A stretch of 64,000 bases of DNA from Nonomuraea gerenzanensis (GCF_020215645.1 NZ_CP084058.1:10416001-10480000), one strand, 5' to 3'. Shown: positions 49,937 through 59,406, counted from the first letter of the stretch. The notes: a model not told the origin generated them from the sequence alone. Numbers and translations are program-made.

Positions 49937-50740
49937 ATGCAGCAATGGACGATCGACGAGCCGGGGCAGCTGACGTTCGGTGAAGTGGAGACGCTGGACG
50001 TCCGCATCGTCGCCGGCCGCCTCGACGTGCTGGCCAGCGACGGCCCACCGACCCTGGAGGTCGCCGAGATCCTCCAGGAGTCGCCGCTCACCGTGACCTA
50101 CGACGAGGCCACCAGATCGCTCACCATCGCCGACCGCGACCTCACCTGGGACGGCGTGCTCGGCTGGCTGCGCCGCGAGCGGCACCGCACCGTGCTGTCC
50201 ATCGCCGTGCCCAGGACCTGCAAGGTCAGGGCCGGCGTGGTGTCCGCGCCCGCCGTGCTGGCCGGCTTCGAGAAGCTGACGCACGTCAAGAGCGTCTCGG
50301 GCGACGTCGTGCTGGACGGGGTCAGCGGCGACGTCTCCGCCAACACCGTCTCCGGAGCCGTCGAGAGCCGGGCCATGGACGGCGACCTGTCGTTCGTCAG
50401 CGTCTCGGGCGACCTCACCGTCGCCGACGGCACGCCTCACCGGCTGAAGGCCAACACCGTCTCCGGCCGCATCACAGCGGATCTCGCCCTGCGGCCGACG
50501 GGTCACGTCACCTTCAACAGCGTTTCCGGTGACATCCTGGTCAGGCTGCCGGAGAACGTGGAGGCGGACGTCAGCATGAGGTCCACCTCCGGCAGGCTGG
50601 TCAGCACGTTCGAGGAACTGTCCAACGCGAGCAGCCCCGGCGCCAAATCGTTGTCGGGGCGGCTGGGTGGCGGCATGGCCTCACTGTCGGCCATCACGGT
50701 CTCGGGTGAGGTCACGCTGCTCAAGGGAGAGAAGGAATGA
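49937..50740 (+). CDS. DUF4097 beta-strand repeat protein
   Basis: 267 residues with regularly spaced short beta-strand repeats containing the phrase SVSGDV or similar (VKSVSGDVVLDGVSGDV, NTVSGAVESRAM, SVSGDLTV, NTVSGRI, SVSGDILV). These build a right-handed beta-helix-like domain. No signal peptide or membrane helix is seen, so it is predicted cytoplasmic. The ATG at 49937 has GGGGAG upstream. Its stop overlaps the PadR start (ATGA), a common actinomycete pair. Function unknown; perhaps a scaffold or partner of the regulator. Confidence 0.83.
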   Translation: MQQWTIDEPGQLTFGEVETLDVRIVAGRLDVLASDGPPTLEVAEILQESPLTVTYDEATRSLTIADRDLTWDGVLGWLRRERHRTVLSIAVPRTCKVRAGVVSAPAVLAGFEKLTHVKSVSGDVVLDGVSGDVSANTVSGAVESRAMDGDLSFVSVSGDLTVADGTPHRLKANTVSGRITADLALRPTGHVTFNSVSGDILVRLPENVEADVSMRSTSGRLVSTFEELSNASSPGAKSLSGRLGGGMASLSAITVSGEVTLLKGEKE

Positions 50741-51477
50741 GCCCTGTCTTCGGTCACGGCCGGCTCCGGCTGTACCTGCTCAAGCTGCTGGAAGAGAGCC
50801 CGCGCCATGGCTACGAGGTCATCCGGCTGCTCCAGGACCGCTTCCTCGGCGTGTACTCGCCCTCTCCCGGCACGATCTACCCGCGCCTGGCCCGCCTGGA
50901 GGAGGAGGGGCTCGTGACGCACCAGGTGGTCGAGGGCAAGAAGGTGTTCTCGATCACCGACAAGGGCCGCGAGGAGCTGAACGCCCGGCTCGACGAGCTC
51001 GACGACCTGGAGCAGGAGATCTCCGCCTCCGTCCGCGACATCGCCCGCGAGGTCAAGGAGGACGTGCGCGACACCGTCAAGTCGCTGCGCGACGAGCTGA
51101 CCCGGATGGCCAAGGACGTGCGCACGGGCGCGGCCGAAGACAGCCGGCGGCTGCGCGACCAGCAGAAGGAAGAGCTCAAGCGGCTGCGCGACCAGCAGAA
51201 GCGGCAGTGGATGGAGCACGCCTACCACTGGCAGGACGAGGGCGAGCGGATCTCCAAGGAGTGGCGCAGGATCTGGTCCCAGGTCTGGGCCACGCTGGGC
51301 GGCCCGCCCTCCAGCCGCGCGGATCTGGATGCCGAGCTGGGTGAGCTGCTCGCCGACTTCGTGGCCCAGGCGCGTGAGGAGGCTTCGGAGGCTCGGTTGA
51401 CGGTGGAGAAGCTGGCGGAGTTGCGTACGACGTTGGATGACGCGGCGCGCCGCATCCACGACATCCTCGACCGCTGA
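50737..51477 (+). CDS. PadR-family transcriptional regulator with long coiled-coil tail
   Basis: 246 residues. PadR winged helix: RLRLYLLKLLEESPRHGYEV, PSPGTIYPRLARLEEEGLV and FSITDKGREEL. The remaining about 140 residues are charged and helical, with LRDQQKEELKRLRDQQKRQW as a repeated coiled-coil segment; ordinary PadR proteins are shorter. It is translationally coupled to the DUF4097 gene and likely autoregulates the pair. Confidence 0.85.
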   Translation: MSPVFGHGRLRLYLLKLLEESPRHGYEVIRLLQDRFLGVYSPSPGTIYPRLARLEEEGLVTHQVVEGKKVFSITDKGREELNARLDELDDLEQEISASVRDIAREVKEDVRDTVKSLRDELTRMAKDVRTGAAEDSRRLRDQQKEELKRLRDQQKRQWMEHAYHWQDEGERISKEWRRIWSQVWATLGGPPSSRADLDAELGELLADFVAQAREEASEARLTVEKLAELRTTLDDAARRIHDILDR

Positions 51478-51552
51478 CCTCCGGGGCGGCACCGCGCCCC
51501 GGCCCGCCGCGGCGCCGCCACACCGGGGGCGCCATCCCGCCCCCCCGCACCA

Positions 51553-52410
51553 CTACGCCGGCATGCGCTCCATCCGGCGGCGGTGCGAGTTCCGCACCGC
51601 CCTCCGGGCGTGGTAGGCGATCGGCATGTACCGCAACCGCTCAGGCAACCGCGGTGTCACCATCGCCACCGCATGCCCGAGATGCCGCAACCGCCGCTCC
51701 TCCCTGGCGGTCCACCGCAACCCGAGCTTCTCCCGAACGGCAGGCGGCAGGGTGCCAACGGTGACGAAGTAGTTGAACTCCCCCGCCCCAAACCCAACCG
51801 GCGTCCACAACCGCCGCAACGGAGCGGGCAGCCGGGGCGGCGCCGGGGTGCCGCGCATCACCGACAGCACGTCGAGCGCGGTCGCGTGCGCCTCCAGCCG
51901 ACGGCTGACCATCTCCTCGAAGTACCGCCAGAACGCGTCCAGATCCGCGGGCATCTCCCGCTGGGGCACCCGCAGAATCGCGCCGAGCTGCCGCGACTCG
52001 GCATAGAGCCGCCGCTCCTGCGCCCGGGTGAAGGGCGTGCCGAAGTACCGGTTGAGCGCGATGAACCGCTCGAACAACGACAGGTGCACCCACGCCCAGG
52101 CCTCGCCGTTCAGCGCGTGGTAGTGCCTGCCCTGCTCGTCCACCCCGCCGATCGGCTTGTGCAGCTCCCTGAGCCGCCGCCCCTCGGCGGGCCCGTCGTC
52201 TCCGCCGTAGACCCACTTCTGCACGGAGGCGAGCGTGCGCTCCAGCCGCCCCCACGGGTCGTCCTTGTACGTGGAGTGCTCGGCGACCGCGGCTCCGACG
52301 GCCGGATGCATGGTCTGGAGGACCAGCGCACTGCCGGCCACCAGCAGGTTGCGGTACTCGCCGGCGGTGTCCCAGTGCATCGAACCTGGGCCGAAGGGCT
52401 CAACGTCCAT
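51553..52410 (-). CDS. Oxygenase MpaB family (DUF2236) protein
   Basis: 285 residues. The conserved histidine-containing segments are LVLQTMHPAVGAAVAEHSTY, ALNGEAWAWVHLSLFERF and the late RLRHLGHAVAMVTPRLPERL, typical of the MpaB/latex-clearing-protein-like haem oxygenase family. MpaB cleaves prenyl side chains in fungi; bacterial substrates are unknown. The ATG at 52410 follows GGGAGG. A perfect 11-bp inverted repeat lies just upstream. Confidence 0.83.
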   Translation of the reverse strand: MDVEPFGPGSMHWDTAGEYRNLLVAGSALVLQTMHPAVGAAVAEHSTYKDDPWGRLERTLASVQKWVYGGDDGPAEGRRLRELHKPIGGVDEQGRHYHALNGEAWAWVHLSLFERFIALNRYFGTPFTRAQERRLYAESRQLGAILRVPQREMPADLDAFWRYFEEMVSRRLEAHATALDVLSVMRGTPAPPRLPAPLRRLWTPVGFGAGEFNYFVTVGTLPPAVREKLGLRWTAREERRLRHLGHAVAMVTPRLPERLRYMPIAYHARRAVRNSHRRRMERMPA

Positions 52411-52421
52411 GACTGCCTCCC

Positions 52422-52454
52422 GGGTGATACAACCCAATTCCTTTTGTATCACCC
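52422..52454. promoter_or_regulatory. Perfect 11-bp inverted repeat GGGTGATACAA-N11-TTGTATCACCC
   Basis: Arms at 52422-52432 and 52444-52454, 11 bases apart, ending 11 bases before the MpaB-family ATG. Long perfect arms containing TGATACA fit a TetR-family operator; the cognate regulator is not in view. Confidence 0.7.
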
Positions 52455-52483
52455 AGGAGGGCCGGAAGTAACCCTTCACTTAT

Positions 52484-53440
52484 TCAGACGGTGAAGACGA
52501 CCTTTCCGAAGATCTCCCCGGCGTGCATCGCGGCGAACCCGTCCCGCGCCTCGGCCAGCGGCAGCACCCGATCGATCACCGGCCGCAGCCCGGTCTGCTC
52601 CAGGAACACCGCCAGCCGCCCCAGCTGCTCCCGCGTCCCCATTGTCGTGCCGATCACGGACAGCTGCAGGAAGAAGACGCGGTTCAGATCGGCCGGCGGC
52701 ACCGCACCGCTGGTGGCGCCGGAGACGACGATCCGGCCGCCGGGCTTGAGCGACTTGAGCGAGTGGTCCCAGGTGGCCTGCCCGACCGTCTCCATCACCG
52801 CGTCCACCCGCTCGGGCAGCCGCGCGCCCGGCTCGAACACCCGGTCCGCGCCCAGCTCCCGAGCCCGCTCCCGCTTCTCCTCGGAGCGGCTGGTGGCCCA
52901 CACCCGGTATCCGGCGGCCCGCCCGAGCGCGATCAGCGCCGTCGCCACGCCGCCGCCCGCCCCCTGCACCAGCACAGTGGAGCCGGGCTGCAGCCCGGCC
53001 TTGTCGAACAACATCCGGTACGCGGTCAGCCAGGCCGTCGGCAGGCAGGCGGCGTGCTCGAAGTCCAGCCCGGCGGGCTTGGGCACCAGGTTCCGGCGCG
53101 GCACGACCACCCGCTCGGCGAACGTGCCGTCGTACACCTCGGACAGCAGCGAGCGCTTGGGGTCGAGCGTCTCGTCGGCCCCGGTGCCGATCACCGAGTG
53201 CACGATGACCTCGTTACCGTCCTCGTCCACGCCGGCGGCGTCGCAGCCCAGCACGATCGGCAGCCGGTCCTGCCTGATGCCGACGCCCTTGAGCGTCCAC
53301 AGGTCGTGGTGATTGAGCGCGGTCGCCCGGACGGAGACGGTCGCCCACCCGTCCGGCACCTTCGGCTCTGGGTGCTCGCCCAGCGTCAGTCCGGCGAGCG
53401 GGTTGTCGGGATCGGTCTGTGTGGCGGTTACGGCGAACAT
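52484..53440 (-). CDS. Zinc-binding-type alcohol dehydrogenase/quinone oxidoreductase family protein
   Basis: 318-residue MDR. ALNHHDLWTLKGVGIRQDRL and PIVLGCDAAGVDEDGNEV form the catalytic domain, and STVLVQGAGGGVATALIALG the NADP loop. There are no structural zinc cysteines. The ATG at 53440 has no strong ribosome-binding site. It ends 74 bases before the MpaB-family gene on the same strand, but the inverted repeat between them suggests separate control. Substrate unknown. Confidence 0.82.
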   Translation of the reverse strand: MFAVTATQTDPDNPLAGLTLGEHPEPKVPDGWATVSVRATALNHHDLWTLKGVGIRQDRLPIVLGCDAAGVDEDGNEVIVHSVIGTGADETLDPKRSLLSEVYDGTFAERVVVPRRNLVPKPAGLDFEHAACLPTAWLTAYRMLFDKAGLQPGSTVLVQGAGGGVATALIALGRAAGYRVWATSRSEEKRERARELGADRVFEPGARLPERVDAVMETVGQATWDHSLKSLKPGGRIVVSGATSGAVPPADLNRVFFLQLSVIGTTMGTREQLGRLAVFLEQTGLRPVIDRVLPLAEARDGFAAMHAGEIFGKVVFTV

Positions 53441-53639
53441 GGCCGCACCTTACTTCAGCCCTCGCCCCCACCCCCGAACCACGCCCACCCCCACCATCAC
53501 ACCGCCCCGCACCGCGCCACGCACCCCGCACCGCTCCGCGCCACCGCACCGCCAAAGCACCGCCGGACCCGCCCTGCCCGCCTTGCCGCTCGCAACACAA
53601 ACCACCACCCACCCGCCGAGGCCCCGGCAAGCAGCACCC

Positions 53640-54528
53640 TCACTTCATCGTGACCCGAATCCCAGACATCGCCTGCCTCCGGAACGACGCCGGCCCAGTA
53701 GCAGCCACCAGCACATCCCCCCGACAGACCATCTCGCCCCGCCGCCCCCGCCCCTCGATCGTCCCCGGCATCCTGGCCTGCTTCTCACAATCCGGCGTCG
53801 GCACCAACGCAACCATCTCCCCCCACCCCACCCCCGAACCACAACTGCGGCCCGATCGGCTCCCCCTGCGCGTACTCCCCCGCCTCCGCGAGCCGCACCC
53901 CACCCCGCCCCGTCAGAACGAGATACCCCTCCTTGGTCACCCGCCCCCTGAGATCCCCAGCCAGCGCAGTCCGCTGCTCGAACGTCAGCCCCTGCCCCCG
54001 GTCATACATGGCCACCCGCCACGGCCCGAAAGCGAACAACAGCACCTGCCCGTACAGCCCGCTACCGGCCTGCCGCGGCCAGAGCGTCACGTTCGGCCCG
54101 TAGCTCCTGAGCGGCCGCCCCCCACGCGTGATCTCGACCTCACCCCCGTAAGGCGCGACGAACTGCCGGAACATGCCGTCCACCCACCCCGCCCTGAACG
54201 GCCGCGACCCCATCTCGGCAAGCCCCAGCTCAGCCGGATACCGCACCTCGGCCCGCGCCCCGTCCGGGAACACCACCTGGATGACCTCGTCGCCGCCCTT
54301 CTTCCTGGCAGGCACGGTCAGCATGTTGGGCGCGCTGTCGAGCGTCGTCAGCGACCTGATGGCCCCGGGCGTCCGGCTCGCGACAGCCGTCTCCGGCCCT
54401 GGCTCGGGCTCCCGGCTGGCGAGCAGGCCGACAACGGGGATCAGCAGGAGCGCCAGAACCACCACCAGCCCGACCCACCGGCGACGGCCGCGCTCGCCTG
54501 CCTCGATGACGTCGAACTGGTCAGCCAC
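53640..54528 (-). pseudogene. Membrane-anchored hypothetical protein, frame-shifted at a G-tract
   Basis: The first 230 or so residues read MADQFDVIEAGERGRRRWVG, one transmembrane helix (LVVVLALLLIPVVGLLAS), then an extracytoplasmic domain to about GPQLWFGG. At a G-run near 53820-53836 the frame ends in an improbable tail (stop near 53785). The neighbouring frame continues sensibly with EMVALVPTPDCEKQARMPG to VTMK at 53640. Removing one G restores a 295-residue protein. Either a sequencing/assembly indel or a real frameshift. No known domain; function unknown. Confidence 0.65.
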
Positions 54529-54574
54529 GACGTTCCTAGCCGAGTAGTGCCGGCTTGCGCCCTTACGTCTCAGT

Positions 54575-54882
54575 TCAATTGAGCGGCGACCGCCAGCGCA
54601 AGCCCTGGAACCTGGCGAAGTCCTTGTCGCAGGTCACGAATTCACAACCGTGCTCGATGGCGAGTGCGGCGAGGTGAGCGTCGGGGATGAGCTTTCTTCG
54701 CGCGTTCGTCTCCCGGCACAGTCGGGTGAAGATCTCCCAGTGACGCTCCCCCGGGTGACGACGATGGCGTGCGGCTGGTTGCGCACCTGGTCGGCGAAGG
54801 TGAGGATGCGCTCCATGGAAGGCGGATCCTCATGGATGGCCTCGACGCTGAGAACCGTCCGCGTGTGGCATAAAATGTCAAC
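54575..54882 (-). pseudogene. VapC-type PIN-domain toxin remnant
   Basis: Minus-strand translation gives VEAIHEDPPSMERILTFADQ, then, after a one-base shift in a G-run around 54750, RHWEIFTRLCRETNARRK and IPDAHLAALAIEHGCEFVTC with a final DKDFARFQGLRWRSPL. These are the middle and C-terminal parts of VapC toxins, including the DA and DxDF acidic motifs. The N-terminal third with the first catalytic Asp is missing and no VapB antitoxin gene is seen, so it is a dead toxin gene. Confidence 0.7.
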
Positions 54883-54927
54883 GCCGGAGAGTAGTCATCC
54901 GATCACAGGCTTTGCACCCACTTTACG

Positions 54928-56358
54928 TCACCAGACGGCCACATTGAGCTTGCCATCACTGGACACCCGCACCTCCTCCCCCACCAGTTCCCGCCCCTTC
55001 GCCTCCACCAGCAACCCCGGCTCCTCCACCACCGCATAAGCCCGGCCCCCCGGCACATCCACGACCAGGAACCCCTTCTCGGCCACACCGTCCCGCCCGT
55101 GCGCCACCGTGTACCCCGCCACCACCCCCACCCCTTCGTACGAGCTCAAGAGCGCGACCTCCTTGCCCACATGCACCGGCCCCGCATCCCCCAGCCGCCC
55201 CCCTGGCTCGCTCGACCACACCGCGTACGTGTGCTTCGTCAGATGCATCCCCACCCCGGTCACCAGCCCGTGCCCCGACTGCGCCCGCAGCAGCCCCGCC
55301 ATCGTCGCCGTCGAGTGCAGCACGTAGTCGCTGGCCGGCCCGCCCGCGTACGGCAGCCCGCCGGTCACGGTCAGCCCGCGCGGGTCCAGCGGGTCGAGCC
55401 CGATCGCGTCGCACGCCTGCCGCAGCGCGATCGCGAAGCAGCTGTAGAGGTCCAGCGCGTGCATCTCCTCCAGCCCCAGCCCCGCCCGCTCGAAGGCGGC
55501 CTCGGCGGCCTGGGCGATGGCGGGCGAGGAGCCGAGCGCGGGCCGCGTCGCCACCTCCCAGGTGTCCTCCGCGTACGCCCACCCGCGCAGGTACACCCGC
55601 CGGTCCGGTGGCACCCCCAGCCGGTCGGCCAGCTCCGAGCTGGCCAGGATGACGGCGGCGGCCTGGTCCACCTCCAGCACGGCCACCGTGTCCCTGGTGT
55701 AGGGCCAGCCGACGAAGCGGTCGCCGAGCTCGTCGGGGGTGCGGGCGGTGCGGCGCCAGGCGTACGGGTTCGCGGCGGCGACCTCGGTCATCGGCGCCAT
55801 GATGCGGGCCCGCTCGCGCATCTCCTCCTCGATCGTGAGCCCGGCCGCCGCCCGCCGCGCGGTCTCCATGATCGGATAGGTGTGCACCGGCAGGAACAGC
55901 CCGTGCGCGAGCGCCGACGGGTGCGGCGGCCGCTCCCATCCGTACGGGGGCTTGGGATCGGCGGCGTGGCTCCACGGCACGTGCTCGCCCGCCTTCCGGT
56001 GCGCCCTGCGCGTGGCGAGCGCCTCGGCCCCGGCGACCAGGGCGCAGTCCAGCTCGCCCGCCGCGATCGAGGCCGCCGCGGCACCGATGAGCAGCTGCGG
56101 AGCCGTACCGCCGACCTTGGAGTAGACCTGGTGGCGCGGCGTGGCGCCGAGGCGCTCTGCCAGGCGGCCGACGGGCGCGTCGTACTGCCAGGAGTCGGTC
56201 CAGACGAGCTGGATCGAGTCGAGCCGTCCGACGGGCAGCCGCGCGTCGCTGGCGGCCTCCCGCGCCACGGACTCCCAGAGGTCGAGCGGCTCGGGCCCGG
56301 GCTGCTCGCGAATCGTGCGTTGTGCGAGACCGATGAGACAGGGGGTGCGAGGGTCCAT
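54928..56358 (-). CDS. Thiolase-fold acetyl-CoA acetyltransferase/SCP-x-like protein
   Basis: 476 residues from the ATG at 56358 (MDPRTPCLIGLAQRTIR); a much longer open frame upstream is not credible. The thiolase fold is visible in YSKVGGTAPQLLIGAAAASI, ALDLYSCFAIALRQACDAI, GGLPYAGGPASDYVLHSTAT and GVGMHLTKHTYAVW. The first nucleophilic Cys position reads VGGTAP, lacking Cys, as in SCP-x/Ltp-like non-classical thiolases, some of which act as aldolases on steroid CoA esters. About 90 extra C-terminal residues form an OB-like domain. Similar proteins of about 490 residues exist in mycobacteria. Exact reaction unknown. Confidence 0.75.
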   Translation of the reverse strand: MDPRTPCLIGLAQRTIREQPGPEPLDLWESVAREAASDARLPVGRLDSIQLVWTDSWQYDAPVGRLAERLGATPRHQVYSKVGGTAPQLLIGAAAASIAAGELDCALVAGAEALATRRAHRKAGEHVPWSHAADPKPPYGWERPPHPSALAHGLFLPVHTYPIMETARRAAAGLTIEEEMRERARIMAPMTEVAAANPYAWRRTARTPDELGDRFVGWPYTRDTVAVLEVDQAAAVILASSELADRLGVPPDRRVYLRGWAYAEDTWEVATRPALGSSPAIAQAAEAAFERAGLGLEEMHALDLYSCFAIALRQACDAIGLDPLDPRGLTVTGGLPYAGGPASDYVLHSTATMAGLLRAQSGHGLVTGVGMHLTKHTYAVWSSEPGGRLGDAGPVHVGKEVALLSSYEGVGVVAGYTVAHGRDGVAEKGFLVVDVPGGRAYAVVEEPGLLVEAKGRELVGEEVRVSSDGKLNVAVW

Positions 56359-56641
56359 GTCACAAGTCAACCAGAACATCGCTCGGTTGATAAGGAGTGG
56401 CGTTTGATAATTGGCGTTACCGCTGTGACAAGAGAAATTCAACCCGTACGCTGACCTGGGAAGATGCCAATTCAGAATACATGCGATTTTGCTATCTCTA
56501 TAACGGAATGGAACCGGACCATGCTTTTTCACGTCGTTTCCTGGCCGCCGGATCGAGCCGTTCATTAACGTTCCGATCGTTTTCCTGGCCCACCGGGGCG
56601 CAGTACCCCGCTCTGGGCCGCCGAAAGCTGAGAGGAGCTCC

Positions 56642-57766
56642 ATGTATTCCCGAGCAAGGCGCATCGCGATCCCCCTCGCCGGCCTCGTGGCCATCGGGCT
56701 GGCGGCGGGAATGGTCAGCGGATCCGCGGCGACCGCGACGACCGCACCCTCGGACGTCGTCTCCAAGAACTCGGCCACCCCGGCGGAACAGGCCGTCCAG
56801 TTCTGGACGCCGGACCGCGTCAAGCTGGCCACCGACCACAATGACGGCCTCGCCCTGTCCACCAAGGGTGTCAAGGGCAGCAACGACGCCCCCGACGGGC
56901 CGGCCGGCTCGGTCCCGCCGATCGGTGCCGAGAAGACCACGGCCAAGAAGAGCAAGCACGTCAACCTGCCGAACACGGTCGGCCGCGTCTTCTTCACGCT
57001 GCCCAAGGCCGACCCCCGCGACCCGCGGAACTGGCGCTACTGCTCGGCCAGCTCCGTGCAGAGCAAGTACCGCAACCTCGTGGCGACCTCCGCCCACTGC
57101 GTGTACGACACCAAGAAGAACACCTTCTACGACAACTGGATCTTCATCCCGTCCTACTGGGACGGCGACAAGGTCTGGAACGGCAAGGCTCCCTACGGCA
57201 TCTACGCCGCCAAGACGTTCAACGCGCACGACGACTTCGTCGTGAAGGAGGACTACGACTACGACTACGCGTTCGTCAACGTCTTCAACGGCATCAAGGT
57301 CAACTGGGAGAAGGTCGACAACCGCTGGAAGTGGACCGTCAAGAACGTCGGCCGCCTCGGCGACAACGTCGGCGGCCAGGGCTTCACCTGGAACCGGAGC
57401 ACCAAGCTGAACGTGTTCTCGTTCGGCTACCCCGCCGGTGAGCACCCCGACGGCGACAAGCCGTACACCGGCCGCACGATGAAGTACTGCTACGGCAAGA
57501 CCAAGGCGATGCCCGAGGCCAAGAAGTACAACCTGCAGGAGCACATCGGCTTCAAGTGCTCCTTCACCGCCGGCGCGAGCGGCGGGCCGTTCATCTACAA
57601 CTACAAGAGCGCGTCGCGCACCGGCTACCTGGTCGGCGTCAACAGCGTCGCGTGGGACACGGACGGCAACGACCGCTACGACCACATCTCCTCGCCGTAC
57701 TTCAACACCGACACCTACAAGGTCTACAAGGCCGCCGCCAACCGCTGGACCGGCAACTGGCGGTGA
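56642..57766 (+). CDS. Secreted trypsin-like serine protease, array member 1
   Basis: 374 residues, ATG with GAGAGGAGC upstream. Signal peptide to about residue 30 (LAGLVAIGLAAGMVSGSAAT). A propeptide-like region follows, containing EQAVQFWTPDRVK. The chymotrypsin-fold domain has His152 in ATSAHCVYD, the catalytic Asp in DYDYDYAFVNV and Ser313 in TAGASGGPF, so the triad is complete. Its closest relatives are the four following array genes. Likely exported to digest external protein or to process cell-surface proteins. The 282 bases upstream are AT-richer than usual and carry its promoter. Confidence 0.88.
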   Translation: MYSRARRIAIPLAGLVAIGLAAGMVSGSAATATTAPSDVVSKNSATPAEQAVQFWTPDRVKLATDHNDGLALSTKGVKGSNDAPDGPAGSVPPIGAEKTTAKKSKHVNLPNTVGRVFFTLPKADPRDPRNWRYCSASSVQSKYRNLVATSAHCVYDTKKNTFYDNWIFIPSYWDGDKVWNGKAPYGIYAAKTFNAHDDFVVKEDYDYDYAFVNVFNGIKVNWEKVDNRWKWTVKNVGRLGDNVGGQGFTWNRSTKLNVFSFGYPAGEHPDGDKPYTGRTMKYCYGKTKAMPEAKKYNLQEHIGFKCSFTAGASGGPFIYNYKSASRTGYLVGVNSVAWDTDGNDRYDHISSPYFNTDTYKVYKAAANRWTGNWR

Positions 57767-58101
57767 TCGGCAGCACCCCCGGCCTCGGCTCCCAGGGGAG
57801 CCGGGGCCATCCCCTGGACGGAATGCGAGGGTGCGCGCCGACGTGGCGTACACCACTGGAACGAACGAATGCGGCCGCGAATGCACGCGAATTCCCTGTA
57901 CACAGATCCTCCACAGATACGCGTCTGACCTGCGGAAACGTGACCGACTAATGATCATTTACACGCTTCTGCCGCGTTCGGCTGACGGCATCCTTATGGT
58001 TCACGATGCACTCTTGATCAGGTAACGAATCTCTATCCAAGCTGCAATACCGTCTGTACATCTGGAAAAATCCACCCTTACGACCCCAAGAAAGGCATTT
58101 C
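57767..58101. other. 335-base gap between array members 1 and 2
   Basis: It contains a terminator hairpin (57781-57808) and then an AT-rich region (about 57940-58100) that should hold the promoter of the next gene. No coding sequence and no Crp-like site were found. Confidence 0.65.
57781..57808 (+). terminator. Terminator hairpin after array member 1
   Basis: GGCCTCGGCTCC/GGAGCCGGGGCC, 12 pairs with one G-U, four-base loop; no T-tract. Confidence 0.65.
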
Positions 58102-59211
58102 ATGATCCCCCGAGCCAGGCACTTCGTGGCCGCTGCCCTCAGCAGCGCGCTGCTGATCGTGCCTGCCTTCACGGGGATCGCCCACGCAGCCTCCGCCGCC
58201 GCGGTCGACAGCAAGGTGTACGCCGTCCCGCTGGCCAAGACCATCGCGGAGGTCAAGCGGGTCGCCGACTACTGGAAGCCCGAGCGCCTGCAGAAGACCG
58301 ATCTGTCCACCCCCGCCACGCCCGGCTCCGGCGCCGCCGCCTCGACGACCTCGTCGGGCGCCGCCGCGGGCCCCGCCGCGCCCGTCGCAGCCGTCAAGCG
58401 CACGACCGCCGCGGCCGGCGTCGCCCCCGCGCTGCCCCGCAAGGGCACCGCCGCCAACACCATGGGCAAGGTCTTCTTCCGTTTCGGGGACAAGGAGTAC
58501 TGGTGCTCCGCCAGCGCGGTCGCGGCCAAGAACCGCAGCGTGGTGGCCACCGCCGGGCACTGCGCCTACGACTCGCGCACGGCCAAGCCCGCCGACTACT
58601 GGATCTTCGTCCCGAACCCGGGCCCCAACGGGAGCGCTCCCGACGGCATCTACGTCGGCGCCTCGATCAGCCTGCACGAGGACTGGTCGGGCAAGGGCGA
58701 CTACGACTTCGACTACGCGTTCGTCACCGTGCACCGCGGCTTCACCTGGGCCGCCAAGGACGGCGCGTACGTCATGCAGGACATCGGCCGCCTCCAGGAC
58801 AACGTGGGCGGGCTCGGCCTGGAGCTCAACAAGAAGCCCGGCACGTACACCGTCACAGCGTTCGGCTACCCGGCGGGCCAGCAGCCCGACGGGACGCACC
58901 CGTTCGACGGCAAGACCCTGCTGAAGTGCCGGCCCGGCAGCACTCGCTACACCGTCGCCCCCGGCCGGGACCTGCAGAAGGGCGTCGAGCTGACGCCGTG
59001 CGACTTCAGCCCGGGCGCCAGCGGCGGCCCCTGGGTGATCGGCTACGACGACACCCGCAGGCTCGGCAGCCTGGCCGGCGTCAACAGCCTGACCTGGAAC
59101 AGGGACGCCAAGGGCCGCTACGACTCGGTGTCGGCGCCCTACTTCGACACCACCACCGGTGAGGTGTACCGACGCGCCGCCGGGCTCACCACCCTGCCAA
59201 ATGTGACCTAA
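58102..59211 (+). CDS. Secreted trypsin-like serine protease, array member 2
   Basis: 369 residues, ATG after AAGAAAGG. Signal peptide ends near IAHAASA. The Ala/Thr/Ser-rich stretch at about residues 70-105 is a flexible linker not found in the other members. The triad is complete: His153 in ATAGHCAYD, Asp in DYDFDYAFVTV and Ser307 in SPGASGGPW. The paired-cysteine positions around KCRPG and TPCDF match member 1. It diverges most from the others. The stop codon overlaps the Crp-like site of the next gene. Confidence 0.87.
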   Translation: MIPRARHFVAAALSSALLIVPAFTGIAHAASAAAVDSKVYAVPLAKTIAEVKRVADYWKPERLQKTDLSTPATPGSGAAASTTSSGAAAGPAAPVAAVKRTTAAAGVAPALPRKGTAANTMGKVFFRFGDKEYWCSASAVAAKNRSVVATAGHCAYDSRTAKPADYWIFVPNPGPNGSAPDGIYVGASISLHEDWSGKGDYDFDYAFVTVHRGFTWAAKDGAYVMQDIGRLQDNVGGLGLELNKKPGTYTVTAFGYPAGQQPDGTHPFDGKTLLKCRPGSTRYTVAPGRDLQKGVELTPCDFSPGASGGPWVIGYDDTRRLGSLAGVNSLTWNRDAKGRYDSVSAPYFDTTTGEVYRRAAGLTTLPNVT

Positions 59212-59217
59212 GTCATA
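59202..59217. promoter_or_regulatory. Crp-like site before array member 3
   Basis: TGTGACCTAAGTCATA fits TGTGA-N6-TCACA with one mismatch. It is 190 bases from the start of the gene and overlaps the stop of member 2. Confidence 0.45.
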
Positions 59218-59406
59218 GCAACCATTCGATCACTGGAAGTGATCAGGGGCTTCCAGGTCTCGGTAAGGTCACAGCGCGCTTTGGAACGCTGACAGGATCT
59301 ACCGGTAATACACACGATCAGAGTCAAAGCTGTAAGTTCCGGGCTGTCCGTTTGCTGAGTTTGAAGGTGCACAACGCGCCTCATGTCAGCGCAACCTGGA
59401 GTTACC

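Noticed and set aside
54928..57006. Longer 692-residue version of the thiolase-like protein
   Set aside because: The extra N-terminus covers the promoter and the start of protease member 1 on the other strand; MDPRTPCLIGLAQ at 56358 is the natural start.
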